A stretch of 64,000 bases of DNA from Dysgonomonas sp. HDW5A (GCF_011299555.1 NZ_CP049857.1:1798001-1862000); one strand, 5' to 3'; counted from the stretch's first letter, positions 1-9,192 are shown. Numbers and translations are program-made. Notes: generated by a model not told the origin, from the sequence alone.

Positions 1-1314
1 TGTGATGAAATATTTGGTGAAGAAAATTGTATTACAATATTTTCTCGTCTTATGAAGTCTGGAGGTGCAAAAGGACGATTTATAACTCCGAATATAGATT
101 ATATTCTTGCTTATACTAAGAATATCTTATTGACAAATGATTTTAGAAGTATCTTAAAAGAAGACCAAATTGAACGTTACTATAATAAAACAGAAATATC
201 AGGGGCAAGGGAAGGTCAGGTTTATGGAGAAGAGAGGCTCTATAAAGCAAGTCTTGACCCAAGAGCTAACCAGAGATATTGGATAAAATGCCCTGATGGC
301 ACATTTGTAATTCCTCCAGGAGTAAGTTTCCCTGAAAGATTAGAAGAAGGAGAAAAAATCGCTCCCACATCAGAGGATGGGGTTTGGAAGTGGATTTATG
401 ACCGTTATAAATCAGAATATAATTTAAATAATATTGTATTTAAAGAAACTTCTACATCGGCTCTTATTGATTCAACAGGTAAACAATCAAAATGGAATAT
501 TTATAATAAATTATGGTTAGAAGAACAAAAAGAAAAAGGAGTAGTTCCGTCTAATTTTATAAGTGAATTTGAGAATCGTCAAAGTGCGAAAGAACTGAAA
601 GACCTTGAAATACCTTTTGATTTTGCAAAGCCAAAAGATTTAATAAAATATTTACTCCAAATCTCTAAAACAGATGAAGATGCTTTAATCCTTGACTTCT
701 TTGCAGGTAGTGGTACAACAGCACAAGCCGTAATGGAACTGAACGAAGAAGACGGAGGTAATCGTCGCTTTATCTGTGTACAAATGCCCGAATTGTTGGA
801 AGAAAAAGACGAGGCTTACAAAGCAGGCTACCGCACTATTGCCGATATTTGCAAAGAACGTATCCATCGCAGTATTGCCAAAATAGAAAAAGAGCGCGAG
901 GGCAAATTGGAGTTCGAAACCAAACAAAAACTCGCCTTTGCCGCTTACAAGCTTAAACCAAGCAATTTCAAAATATGGCAATCCGATGCCGACAAAATGG
1001 ATTTGGCACAACAGCTTATCGACTTTACCCAGTCGGAACGTGCCGAAAGCCTACCGCAAAATATGCTGATAGAACTTTTGCTCAAAAACGAAAAAGAAGC
1101 CCTTACCATCAATTACTCTTTTGAGGATGGCTTCTACAAAACTCAGAAAACATGGTTCTGTTTCGAAGCATACGTCAAGCAACAAAAAGAGCTGCTCACA
1201 GCAGGCAAGCCACAAGAAGTGATATACCTCAATTCGTGCTTCACGTCGGACGAAGATTTGACTAACCTCAAACTCGAATTGCAGGAAAACAATATTAAAC
1301 TGACATTGGTATGA
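1..1314 (+). CDS. mod: Type III restriction-modification DNA methyltransferase (Mod), 3' part
   Basis: Modification subunit of a type III R-M system, which methylates adenine in an asymmetric site and also recognises DNA for the restriction subunit. The reading frame is open from base 1, so the 5' end, including the DPPY catalytic motif expected before the target-recognition region, lies outside the window. The first residues ([10 protein letters not shown]) match the block that follows DPPY in beta-class Mod proteins. The S-adenosylmethionine motif DFFAGSGTT lies near bases 692-720, after the recognition region, the normal order for this class. The stop overlaps the next start as ATGA. An ATG at base 52 is internal, not the true start. 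Confidence 0.9.
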   Translation, partial: CDEIFGEENCITIFSRLMKSGGAKGRFITPNIDYILAYTKNILLTNDFRSILKEDQIERYYNKTEISGAREGQVYGEERLYKASLDPRANQRYWIKCPDGTFVIPPGVSFPERLEEGEKIAPTSEDGVWKWIYDRYKSEYNLNNIVFKETSTSALIDSTGKQSKWNIYNKLWLEEQKEKGVVPSNFISEFENRQSAKELKDLEIPFDFAKPKDLIKYLLQISKTDEDALILDFFAGSGTTAQAVMELNEEDGGNRRFICVQMPELLEEKDEAYKAGYRTIADICKERIHRSIAKIEKEREGKLEFETKQKLAFAAYKLKPSNFKIWQSDADKMDLAQQLIDFTQSERAESLPQNMLIELLLKNEKEALTINYSFEDGFYKTQKTWFCFEAYVKQQKELLTAGKPQEVIYLNSCFTSDEDLTNLKLELQENNIKLTLV

Positions 1315-2402
1315 TAAACAATATACAGATAGAAAACTATAAGTCTATCCGTGAGCTTAATCTCGATATGAAGCCAATCAACGTATTGATAGGCTCTAAC
1401 GGTGCGGGTAAAAGTAATTTTATCAGCTTCTTCAAGTTTTTGAAAGCAATCTACGACCGCAATCTGCAAATCCATGTTGCAGAAGAAGGTAGTAGCGAAG
1501 ATATATTGCATTTTGGTTCTAAAGTATCGGAATATGTGTGGGGATGGATAGAGTTTGATAGTGTTACTCCGACAACAAATGCTTATTCTTTTCGTTTAAA
1601 ACCAGATTCAGATAGTGATTTTTATTTTGACCGTGAAGCAATTGCATTTCATGACAAAGTAAGATATTCTGAACCTTATATTGATACAATCGGAGTAGGA
1701 GGGCATAACGAAAGTTTTCTTCCTAAAAGTACTAATTCTATTGCAGGACATGTAAGAAAATATATGAAGTCTTTTCGTGTATTTCATTTCCATGATACCA
1801 GTAAGACATCAAAATTGCGTAAACCAGCACAATTAAACGATAACGATTTCCTTCGCGAAGATGGTTCTAACCTACCCGCTTTTCTCTATTGGATGCAGGA
1901 AAAGCACCCCAAAGATTTCAAGAAAATAGAAATGGTGGTGCGTTCGGTTGCTCCCTACTTTGATAGCTTCAACCTTGCACCCGATAAACTAAACGAAGAC
2001 CAAATCCGTTTGCGTTGGAAAGAAAAAGGCTCGGATGCTTATTTCGAAGCCAAACACCTTTCGGATGGTACATTACGTTTTATAGCACTCACAACCTTAC
2101 TTCTTCAACCCGAAGCCCCCGAAGTAATCATTATAGACGAACCCGAATTGGGATTGCATCCGTTTGCGATCAACAAACTGGCAGGACTGATAAAGAAAGC
2201 TTCGGCACGCACACAGATTATTGTATCCACCCAATCGGTTAACCTTGTTGACAACTTCACGCCCGAAGATATTATCACAGTCGACCGTGAAGACAACCAA
2301 TCGGTCTTCAAACGTCAAGATTCAGATGAGTTAAAAGACTGGCTCGACGATTACAGTATCAGCGATTTGTGGAACAAAAATGTAATAGGAGGTAGACCAT
2401 GA
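1311..2402 (+). CDS. SMC/ABC-type AAA family ATPase (AAA_21) inside the R-M operon
   Basis: 363-residue ATPase of the RecF/SMC/OLD-like type. Visible motifs: Walker A GSNGAGKS at residues 28-35, ABC signature LSDGTLRF near 250, Walker B with [12 protein letters not shown] near 272-283, and a switch region VSTQS near 305. The start overlaps the mod stop (ATGA) and its stop overlaps the DUF4276 start in the same way, so the two are translated as a unit. ATPases of this kind with a small Toprim-like partner are known from anti-phage systems; the closest described parallel is PARIS (AriA ATPase with AriB Toprim). A role as a sensor guarding the R-M system is my inference. Confidence 0.85.
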   Translation: MINNIQIENYKSIRELNLDMKPINVLIGSNGAGKSNFISFFKFLKAIYDRNLQIHVAEEGSSEDILHFGSKVSEYVWGWIEFDSVTPTTNAYSFRLKPDSDSDFYFDREAIAFHDKVRYSEPYIDTIGVGGHNESFLPKSTNSIAGHVRKYMKSFRVFHFHDTSKTSKLRKPAQLNDNDFLREDGSNLPAFLYWMQEKHPKDFKKIEMVVRSVAPYFDSFNLAPDKLNEDQIRLRWKEKGSDAYFEAKHLSDGTLRFIALTTLLLQPEAPEVIIIDEPELGLHPFAINKLAGLIKKASARTQIIVSTQSVNLVDNFTPEDIITVDREDNQSVFKRQDSDELKDWLDDYSISDLWNKNVIGGRP

Positions 2403-3091
2403 AGCGATTGATTTTTATAGTAGAGGGGGATAGCGAAGACGAGTTCGTAAAGAGAATATTGAAACCTTATTTTGTTTCAAAAGGAGTTCCCGAATATTTA
2501 GTAAAATCTTATATAATAACTATGAGTGGAGGCGGGCATGGTTTCAATAATATTGAACATTTTAAAAATACCATAGAACCTGTTTTACATTATAAGGATG
2601 AGCCTGTTATTACAACTCTAATAGACCACTATAGATTAAATAGTGAGAAAAAGCTTACAGGATATAACCAATGTATAAAAGAAAGTGATATTGAAAAACG
2701 ACTTGCGAAAATGGAAGAAAAGCTGAACGATGCAGTTCAGTCGATTAAAGCCTATCGTTTCTTTATTCCTTATATTCAACGCCATGAATTTGAAACCTTA
2801 CTGTTTGCCGACCCCGAACAAGGGTTTGATTTAGAAAGTGAAGAACGTATAAAGCAAGATATTATTGATTTATGTAATTCTTTTGCGTCTATAGAAGATA
2901 TTAATTGCACACCTGAAGGTGCGCCTTCGGTTAGGTTGAAAGAAATATACTCGAAGTATAAAAAGAAATATGAAAAAGGGGCTGAGGCTGTAGATATTGC
3001 AGAACTTACAACAATAGAAAAGATACTTGACAAATGCCCGCGTTTTAAGAACTGGATTGATACACTAATTACAGAAGTTTTGAAAGCATGA
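2399..3091 (+). CDS. DUF4276 family protein, Toprim-like partner of the ATPase
   Basis: 230 residues matching the DUF4276 pattern. IVEGDSEDEF at residues 7-16 resembles the first acidic motif of Toprim nucleases; LIDHYRL lies near 72-79 and HEFETLLFAD near 129-138. These are the conserved blocks I recognise for the family; the Toprim relation is from general knowledge, not from an alignment. It overlaps the ATPase upstream and res downstream, each by ATGA. Coupling to the ATPase suggests an ATPase-controlled nuclease or toxin, with activity unproven. Bases about 2480-2740 look more AT-rich than the preceding ATPase gene. Confidence 0.75.
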   Translation: MKRLIFIVEGDSEDEFVKRILKPYFVSKGVPEYLVKSYIITMSGGGHGFNNIEHFKNTIEPVLHYKDEPVITTLIDHYRLNSEKKLTGYNQCIKESDIEKRLAKMEEKLNDAVQSIKAYRFFIPYIQRHEFETLLFADPEQGFDLESEERIKQDIIDLCNSFASIEDINCTPEGAPSVRLKEIYSKYKKKYEKGAEAVDIAELTTIEKILDKCPRFKNWIDTLITEVLKA

Positions 3092-5871
3092 AAATAAAAT
3101 TTGAAAGTAATCAAGACTATCAGCTACAAGCGGTTCAATCAGTAGTAAACCTTATTGAAGGGCAGGCACTTGCTGATTCCAAATTCGAAATATCTTTCTC
3201 CCGAAATGGTAAAAGTATAGCTTTTTCCGAAAAAGGAGTAAGCAACAATATGATGCTTTCGGAAGCTAACTTGCTAAAAAATGTACAAGCCGTACAGCAG
3301 GCAAACGGAATAGCATTGTCTGATAAGCTCGAAGTTTTAAAGGGCGATAAAGGAATTTGGTTTCCAAACTTCACCGTCGAAATGGAAACGGGAACAGGGA
3401 AAACATATACCTACCTGCGTACCATCTACGAACTGAACGAAGTCTACGGCTTCAAAAAATTTGTGATTGTAGTTCCCAGTATAGCAATCAGGGAGGGTGT
3501 TGTTAAAAACTTGCAAATTACGCACGACCATTTCCAAGACTTATATAAAAATCCTGCTGTTAACTTCGTGATGTATGATAGTAAGAATAAAAGCACCTTA
3601 CGCAATTTTGCCGTTTCGGATGCTATCCAGATTTTGGTTATCAATATTGACAGTTTTACAAAGGATAACAATATAATCAATACAATGAGCGAAAAAGGCA
3701 TAAAGCCAATTGAGTTCATTCAAGCAACTAATCCGATTGTCATTATCGACGAACCGCAAAACTTCGAAACAGAAGTAAGGCGGCAGGCAATAATAAATTT
3801 GAATCCTGCATTTACACTTCGTTATAGTGCCACACACAAGAATTTGTATAATCTTGTTTATTCGCTCAATCCTGTGCAAGCTTACGATTTAGGCTTAGTA
3901 AAGCAAATAGAAGTAGACGGAATAACCAGCGATAACAATTATAATTCGGCTTTTATTCAATATAAAGGTGTTACGAATGAGAAAGCCAATTATAAAGCAA
4001 AAATAGTTATTCACGTAAACGACAAAAACGGGGTAGTTCAGAAAGAAATAAAAGCAAAAGTAGGCGACGACTTATACGAACTATCTAATAAACGTGATAT
4101 TTATCAAGGCTACACCATTACGGGAATAAGCAGGCAGGATGAATATATCGAGTTTGACAACGGTATTGTAGTAACTGAAGGGCAAACACAAGGAGGCATG
4201 ACCGACGATGTGATGAAGTTTCAGATTGAACGTACTATCAGACATCATTTTGCCAAAGCCCGCAAACTGAAAAGCAAACGAATAAAAGTACTATCCTTGT
4301 TTTTTATCGACCGTGTAGCCAATTATCGGAACTATGATAACCCCGAAGATATGCGAGGTAAATTTGCTGTTTGGTTCGAAGAAGCTTTCAATCGAATACA
4401 GGCTTTACCCGTTAATAAAGATGTTATACCTTACGATAGAAAGCAAGTACACAATGGCTATTTTTCGTCTGATAAAACAGGTAAAGGGGCAGTTAAAAAA
4501 GAAATTTGGATTGACAGTAAAGAAGGAAATACTAAAAAAGACGATGAAACATTTAAGCTTATAATGCAAGAAAAAGAACGTCTTTTGAGTATGGATGAAC
4601 CATTGCAATTTATCTTTTCACATAGTGCTTTGCGTGAAGGTTGGGACAACCCGAATGTATTTCAGATATGTACCCTCAATGAAACAAAAAGCGAAATGAA
4701 GAAGCGACAGGAAATAGGGCGCGGATTGCGCCTTCCTGTAAATTCAGACGGGGTAAGGATTCAGGATAAGAATATTAATATCTTGACTGTAATAGCTAAC
4801 GAAACTTACGAAGATTTTTCGAAAGCTTTACAAACTGAAATACAAACTGAAACAAGTGTAGACTTTAGCGGTAGAATAAAGAACACCAGAGAAAAAGCAA
4901 GGGTTTCTTTATCAAAAGAATTGACTATCGAAAATTATCCGCTATTATTTGATATTTGGGAACGGATAAAATATCGGACAACCTATTCTGTCGAATTTGA
5001 GACAAAGAAGCTTATCTCTAAAACGATAGAGGAGCTTCAAGATTTCAACTTAGTACCTAAGGTTAAACAACCGATACTTGAAAGTCGAACAGCTCGTTTA
5101 GAGTTCATAAAGGACAAAGAGGATAATGTTATCGCTTTAGAAGGTACATTGCAAGATTCAGCAATGACACGAATAGAAGCCGCAGATTATCCTATACCTG
5201 ATATATATGCTTACATACAGAATAAATTAAATATTACAAGGAGCACTATATATCAGATATTAAAAGGCTCAAATAGATTGGATGAATTGAATATTAATCC
5301 ACAAATGTTCCTTGATAGTTTAATTGCAGCTATACAACGCAACCTTAACGCTTTATTGGTCGAAGGAGTGAAGTATAAGGCAATTAATGGAAGTGCTTAT
5401 GAAATGACGTTACTTAATAATGAAGAAGTTACGTACTTATCAAGTTTGTTTCCTAAAAAAAATAATCAAAAGTTATCTGATAAAACCATCTATAAGGCTA
5501 CACCTATAGACGAAACAGGGCAACCAACAGGCATAGACGATTTTATTTGTGTAAATACAGATAGTGATATTGAATGTGACTTTGCGGAAGGTTGTAATGC
5601 TGATGAAAATGTAAAATTCTTTTTCAAGCTACCAAAGAAATTTAAAATACCTACTCCTATTGGTAATTATAATCCCGATTGGGCTGTAGTCCTCGAAGAA
5701 GAAGGAAAATCTAAGGTGTATTTTGTTGCTGAAACGAAAGGAACTCGCGATTGGCAAGCATTACGTCCATCAGAAGCAATGAAAATAAAATGTGGAGAAA
5801 AGCACTTCGAGTTATTTAAGGACAAGAATATTGAATATAAATTAGCAATAACAGCTAAAGATTTGTACTGA
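3088..5871 (+). CDS. res: Type III restriction enzyme, Res helicase-nuclease subunit
   Basis: 927 residues, full length for the family. Helicase superfamily 2 motifs: ETGTGKT (motif I) near residue 100, IIDEPQ (motif II) near 221, and EIGRGLRLP (motif VI) near 540. The C-terminal endonuclease has the PD...ETK signature (PDWAVV near 863, then AETKG near 882) of the PD-(D/E)XK fold. It should assemble with Mod, translocate or slide on DNA, and cut when two unmodified sites face each other. The start overlaps the DUF4276 stop (ATGA). The system looks intact except that mod runs off the window. Confidence 0.93.
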   Translation: MKIKFESNQDYQLQAVQSVVNLIEGQALADSKFEISFSRNGKSIAFSEKGVSNNMMLSEANLLKNVQAVQQANGIALSDKLEVLKGDKGIWFPNFTVEMETGTGKTYTYLRTIYELNEVYGFKKFVIVVPSIAIREGVVKNLQITHDHFQDLYKNPAVNFVMYDSKNKSTLRNFAVSDAIQILVINIDSFTKDNNIINTMSEKGIKPIEFIQATNPIVIIDEPQNFETEVRRQAIINLNPAFTLRYSATHKNLYNLVYSLNPVQAYDLGLVKQIEVDGITSDNNYNSAFIQYKGVTNEKANYKAKIVIHVNDKNGVVQKEIKAKVGDDLYELSNKRDIYQGYTITGISRQDEYIEFDNGIVVTEGQTQGGMTDDVMKFQIERTIRHHFAKARKLKSKRIKVLSLFFIDRVANYRNYDNPEDMRGKFAVWFEEAFNRIQALPVNKDVIPYDRKQVHNGYFSSDKTGKGAVKKEIWIDSKEGNTKKDDETFKLIMQEKERLLSMDEPLQFIFSHSALREGWDNPNVFQICTLNETKSEMKKRQEIGRGLRLPVNSDGVRIQDKNINILTVIANETYEDFSKALQTEIQTETSVDFSGRIKNTREKARVSLSKELTIENYPLLFDIWERIKYRTTYSVEFETKKLISKTIEELQDFNLVPKVKQPILESRTARLEFIKDKEDNVIALEGTLQDSAMTRIEAADYPIPDIYAYIQNKLNITRSTIYQILKGSNRLDELNINPQMFLDSLIAAIQRNLNALLVEGVKYKAINGSAYEMTLLNNEEVTYLSSLFPKKNNQKLSDKTIYKATPIDETGQPTGIDDFICVNTDSDIECDFAEGCNADENVKFFFKLPKKFKIPTPIGNYNPDWAVVLEEEGKSKVYFVAETKGTRDWQALRPSEAMKIKCGEKHFELFKDKNIEYKLAITAKDLY

Positions 5872-5873
5872 TT

Positions 5874-6527
5874 ATGGCAAAAACAACCGACAATTACGGA
5901 ATAGTATATGTATTGAGCAACCCTGCAATGCCCGATTTAGTAAAAATCGGTATGACGACCCGTAACGAAATAGACAGCCGTATGCGAGAACTATTTAGTA
6001 CAGGTGTTCCTTTTCCCTTCGAATGTGAATATGCTTGTAAAGTATTAGCTTGCGATTGTGCTAAAATAGAAAAAGCTTTACATATTGCCTTCCATCCATA
6101 TAGAGTAAATGCAAGCCGTGAGTTTTTCAAGATTTTACCCGAACAAGCTATCGCAATACTGAAATTATTGGATAGAGGCAGCGATATAACCAGTGAAGTT
6201 ACTGCTGAAATAAACGACGATGTTACAGTAGGCGATAAAGTAGCAGCACAAAAATTCAAACAAAATCGACGCCCACCGCTTAATTTTCGTGAAATGGATA
6301 TCTTTGTAGGTTCAAGATTGCAATTTGCCAAAGACGAACAAAATATAGAAGTTGAAGTTTATACCGATAAAAAAGTATTATTCAATAATCAGGAACGTTC
6401 ATTAACATCGGTTACACAAGAATTACTCGGCTTGGATTATAACGTCCAGCCAACCCCTTATTGGACTTATAACGGAAAAAGTCTAAGTGATATCTATAAT
6501 GAAACCTATACCATAGAAGACGTGTAA
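5874..6527 (+). CDS. GIY-YIG nuclease-domain protein with RAMA-like C-terminus
   Basis: 217 residues starting two bases after the res stop, so part of the same operon. Residues about 8-95 form a T5orf172/MUG113-type GIY-YIG domain: YGIVYVLSN, VKIGMTT, then RMRELFSTG, an IEKALH glutamate and REFF. Residues about 140-215 (IFVGSRLQF ... ERSLTSVT ... YWTYNGKSLSDIY) resemble the RAMA/DUF4357 module found with restriction and modification enzymes. The N-terminal call is firm; the RAMA call is by eye. It could be an accessory nuclease or a modified-base reader acting with the R-M system. Confidence 0.75.
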   Translation: MAKTTDNYGIVYVLSNPAMPDLVKIGMTTRNEIDSRMRELFSTGVPFPFECEYACKVLACDCAKIEKALHIAFHPYRVNASREFFKILPEQAIAILKLLDRGSDITSEVTAEINDDVTVGDKVAAQKFKQNRRPPLNFREMDIFVGSRLQFAKDEQNIEVEVYTDKKVLFNNQERSLTSVTQELLGLDYNVQPTPYWTYNGKSLSDIYNETYTIEDV

Positions 6528-6556
6528 ATAAGCTAAACAATATATATATGGCATAT

Positions 6557-6588
6557 AGGGAGCAAAATGTTGTTCCCTTTATTTTTTT
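6557..6588 (+). terminator. Intrinsic terminator of the R-M operon
   Basis: A nine-pair stem (6557-6565 with 6570-6578, one G-T pair) with loop AATG is followed by a T-rich tract. It sits 30 bases after the last gene of the operon. Confidence 0.8.
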
Positions 6589-6619
6589 ACGAAAACTAAT
6601 TCCTGTTTTACGAAAACTA
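6585..6619. repeat. 14-bp direct repeat, 21-bp period
   Basis: TTTTACGAAAACTA occurs at 6585-6598 and again at 6606-6619, identical, spaced 21 bases centre to centre (two helical turns). It lies just before the small-RNA promoter. It could be a regulator operator or an integrase arm site; the sequence does not decide. Confidence 0.6.
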
Positions 6620-6632
6620 TTTGACAAAACCC

Positions 6633-6663
6633 ATTGAAAGCAGTATCGTAGTCTTTATTTTTG
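6633..6663 (+). promoter_or_regulatory. Bacteroidetes-type promoter for the candidate small RNA
   Basis: ATTG at 6633-6636 and TATTTTTG at 6656-6663 are separated by 19 bases, the usual spacing of the -33 and -7 boxes. No protein gene follows on this strand; the structured segment at 6670-6800 does. Confidence 0.6.
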
Positions 6664-6669
6664 CAACAT

Positions 6670-6800
6670 AAAACGTTGTGAAACGCAAAGAAGATGCTGA
6701 TAGCGCAGCACCTTCCTTAATTAAGGCAACACGGTCTTCGTAATCGCTCCGTGTTGCTTGCGGTAGCAGAGGAGTAAGTTTTTGCTCCTCTGTTTACTTT
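6670..6800 (+). ncRNA. Candidate small structured RNA in the island
   Basis: About 130 bases with no credible reading frame but dense inverted repeats: TGCTG/CAGCA (6695-6699, 6706-6710), a perfect 12-base palindrome CCTTAATTAAGG (6715-6726), a nine-pair stem GCAACACGG/CCGTGTTGC (6726-6734, 6749-6757), and an eleven-pair stem (6767-6777, 6782-6792) followed by TTTACTTTA that could terminate the transcript. A well-spaced promoter lies directly upstream. On the other strand a lone TATCTTTG box (rc of 6804-6811) could also drive antisense transcription. I do not recognise the family. Confidence 0.45.
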
Positions 6801-7048
6801 ATACAAAGATAAAAATAAATGGAACTTTATAATTATCAATCAAAATAATATGCTCATTTCGTAGACAAAATATGCACGAATCGAGCATATTTATTTCACT
6901 TATTTTTCTGTATATAAGTATTATATAGAAAAACATCTACATATCTTATATAAAGACATATAAAAATCAGAACCAAAAAATTTTTATGGAACGAGATTGT
7001 GTTTTGTGACTTCCGTTTAGCGGGTGGGGGTTACCCTTTTCTTCCCAT
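6801..7048. other. Non-coding spacer between small RNA and phage-like gene
   Basis: Very AT-rich up to about 7000, then a short G-rich run (GGGTGGGGG near 7021-7030). Apart from the reverse-strand -7-like box at 6804-6811 I see no gene or repeat. Confidence 0.4.
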
Positions 7049-7513
7049 CTAAGTTAATAGTGCTCCCTTCGCTTCTTTTGCAGCTTTGTACAATGAACAC
7101 ACATTACATCTTAATGGTAAATAATATCTGATTGTATCGTCTTGTGTTTGCTCCTTTTCTTTCTTCCATCCCTCAAGATCGCTAAGTTTTAGCAATATTT
7201 CAGCTTTCAGTTTTGTGTCGTTTGTAAGGCTTACCAATTTGTTTAATTCGCGGATAGTGTCCGCTTTGCTTCGGTTTTCAGTATCTTCAATAAGGGCTGC
7301 TTTACGTCCTCTTTCAGCCTCCAAAAAGGCTTGTACAGGCTCACTGTTTATCCAACGTGAAGCCATTGCTATTAACGACTGGTTATTAGCCGAAACAGGT
7401 TTTCTACGGCTGCAAATATAGGCTGTAAGTTGGTCGCCTGTCTGTAAATAGGCAATCATACAAAAACGCTCCCTGTCTGATAGTTTATTTATTAGTTGTT
7501 CTTTGGTTAGCAT
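7049..7513 (-). CDS. Terminase-small-subunit-like protein next to integrase
   Basis: 154 residues. The N-terminal part (ERFCMIAYLQTGDQLTAYI) resembles the helix-turn-helix region of phage terminase small subunits, and the middle (RSKADTIRELNKL then KLKAEILLKLSDLEGWKKE) is the helical stretch often seen in Bacteroidetes members. Two CxxC-like cysteines lie near the C-terminus (CNVC). It is 33 bases downstream of the integrase stop on the same strand, so probably cotranscribed. No other packaging genes are present, so it may be a domesticated regulator rather than a working terminase. Confidence 0.5.
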   Translation of the reverse strand: MLTKEQLINKLSDRERFCMIAYLQTGDQLTAYICSRRKPVSANNQSLIAMASRWINSEPVQAFLEAERGRKAALIEDTENRSKADTIRELNKLVSLTNDTKLKAEILLKLSDLEGWKKEKEQTQDDTIRYYLPLRCNVCSLYKAAKEAKGALLT

Positions 7514-7546
7514 AGGATTGTAAGTTTGTGTTAAAGTAGTTTTCAG

Positions 7547-8788
7547 TTATGAAAACAAAGATAATTGTGCTTGTTCTTTTGGCTTCTCAGTCTTCTTGTT
7601 ACTCGTTTTTTTCTCTATTTTAGCTTTTAGGATAAAATCAATCACTTTATTATTTAGTTCGTCTATTCGGGTAAACGACTTTTTGATATACCCTATAGTT
7701 ACTTTATGAGCCGAACCATGATTTAAACAGAAAGCTATTTGTTCATCACTCGCCCCGCAATCATTATGGGCGATTGTAGCCCATGAGTGCCGAAAGGTAT
7801 ATGTATCTACAGGTGGCAACCCTAAGTCTTTGCATATTGTTTTCAGACCAATGTTTATATGCTTATTGAAAGAACGGTCATTGCTATAGCCAAACTCTAA
7901 AAGCCTTTTCTCACCTCTATATTTTTTGAATAAATGTTTGATGTCAGGATGTATACCAATTTCAATATATGCTTTATCGTCGCGGGTATCTTTTGTTTTA
8001 CTGCGGTTATAACAAATCTTTCCCTTTTTTAGATTCTTTTCTTCCAAATTGAACAGATCAACCGTATTCATACCCACTAAATAAATAATCAATTTGGCTA
8101 CATCTTGCGCTTTCTCTGTCTGTTTTGTCTTAGCGTCATATTGTAATATAGACTTTATACTGGCTGCGTCTATTGCTCGTTTTTGCGGTAAATCGTGTTT
8201 TGGTATTTTTACCCCTTTAAAAGGCTGTGAGTGAATATAGATATTATTGCGATCATAATCGTTAAACTCTAAACAACCCGCATCAAAAATAGCTTTAATA
8301 GCCTTTGGATATGTTTCTTTTGCTCGGGCAGTTTTCTTTAATGATTTTATCCACTCAGTCAAGCCATACGAAGTTATTCCTTGAAAAGTAATATCCTTAC
8401 CGAAGAAAGTTTCAAATGATTTTTTGGCACATTTATAATTTGATGCGCTTTTTTCCCTTCCTTCATTTACCATCTTATCAATAAATTTCTGGCAGTAGGG
8501 AATAAATGGAATTTTTGAGTATTCTGTTTTTAAGAAATCGACCACTTCTTTGACAGACCAAGAATTTACATCCTCGGCATTATTCAGTTTATCCAAGTAA
8601 CCTTTTATCTTTATCGCGCATTGACCTAAAACAGTCTGATCGGTTATTACTCCTTCTTTTACTTTAGAACTACGAACATACCAATCTGTTTTTATGTACG
8701 CATTCTTTCGATTATGTGTCACACGGATGTATACAAGATACAGTCCGTCAGTCCGTTTTGTCCTAATTTCAGCCTTAAATGTAGCCAT
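7547..8788 (-). CDS. Tyrosine recombinase / integrase
   Basis: 413-residue site-specific recombinase of the Bacteroidetes mobile-element type. The N-terminal half is an arm- and core-binding region (SAM-like, about 95-190). The catalytic part shows YTFRHSWATI with the box II arginine at 333, LNHGS with histidine 357, and the nucleophile tyrosine in GYIKK at 367. The box II histidine is replaced by threonine or tyrosine, usual in this lineage. Its 5' end faces tRNA-Leu about 155 bases away. It most likely integrated the island carrying the R-M operon. Confidence 0.92.
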   Translation of the reverse strand: MATFKAEIRTKRTDGLYLVYIRVTHNRKNAYIKTDWYVRSSKVKEGVITDQTVLGQCAIKIKGYLDKLNNAEDVNSWSVKEVVDFLKTEYSKIPFIPYCQKFIDKMVNEGREKSASNYKCAKKSFETFFGKDITFQGITSYGLTEWIKSLKKTARAKETYPKAIKAIFDAGCLEFNDYDRNNIYIHSQPFKGVKIPKHDLPQKRAIDAASIKSILQYDAKTKQTEKAQDVAKLIIYLVGMNTVDLFNLEEKNLKKGKICYNRSKTKDTRDDKAYIEIGIHPDIKHLFKKYRGEKRLLEFGYSNDRSFNKHINIGLKTICKDLGLPPVDTYTFRHSWATIAHNDCGASDEQIAFCLNHGSAHKVTIGYIKKSFTRIDELNNKVIDFILKAKIEKKTSNKKTEKPKEQAQLSLFS

Positions 8789-8896
8789 AAAAATTACTTA
8801 AATTAACTGTGAACTATTTGTGAACATTTCGTACACACCATGACACAGATATACAAAGCAGGTCTATTTTCAGGACTGATATAAGACGTATAAACA

Positions 8897-8931
8897 CAAA
8901 AAAAGGATTACGTTTTATATCGTAATCCTTT
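8897..8931 (-). terminator. Terminator of the tRNA-Gly/tRNA-Leu transcript
   Basis: A perfect eleven-pair stem (8902-8912 with 8921-8931) is followed, on the minus strand, by eight T. It lies a few bases past the 3' end of tRNA-Leu. Confidence 0.8.
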
Positions 8932-8942
8932 AATAATCAATG

Positions 8943-9025
8943 TACTCGGAGCGGGACTTGAACCCGCACAACCTAATGGTCACAAGATTTTAAGTCTTGC
9001 GTGTCTACCATTCCACCATCCGAGC
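8943..9025 (-). tRNA. tRNA-Leu (anticodon TAA)
   Basis: Reverse strand folds as a tRNA with acceptor stem GCTCGGA paired to TCCGAGT, anticodon loop CTTAAAA in a five-pair stem, a long variable arm typical of Leu, and T-arm GCGGG-TTCAAGT-CCCGC. CCA is not encoded. The 3' end points to the integrase, so this is the probable integration target. Confidence 0.95.
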
Positions 9026-9033
9026 AGCCTATG

Positions 9034-9106
<73 letters not shown>

Positions 9107-9161
9107 AAAATATAGATCTACTTTCGTTTGTCGTTACAAACTACTTCGGTAAATGCGAGTG

Positions 9162-9192
9162 CAAATGTAGAATCTTTTTTTGATTTGACAAA
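9162..9192 (-). promoter_or_regulatory. Promoter of the tRNA operon
   Basis: On the minus strand TTTG (9189-9192) and TACATTTG (9162-9169) are spaced by exactly 19 bases, the Bacteroidetes consensus, about 56 bases before tRNA-Gly. Confidence 0.8.
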
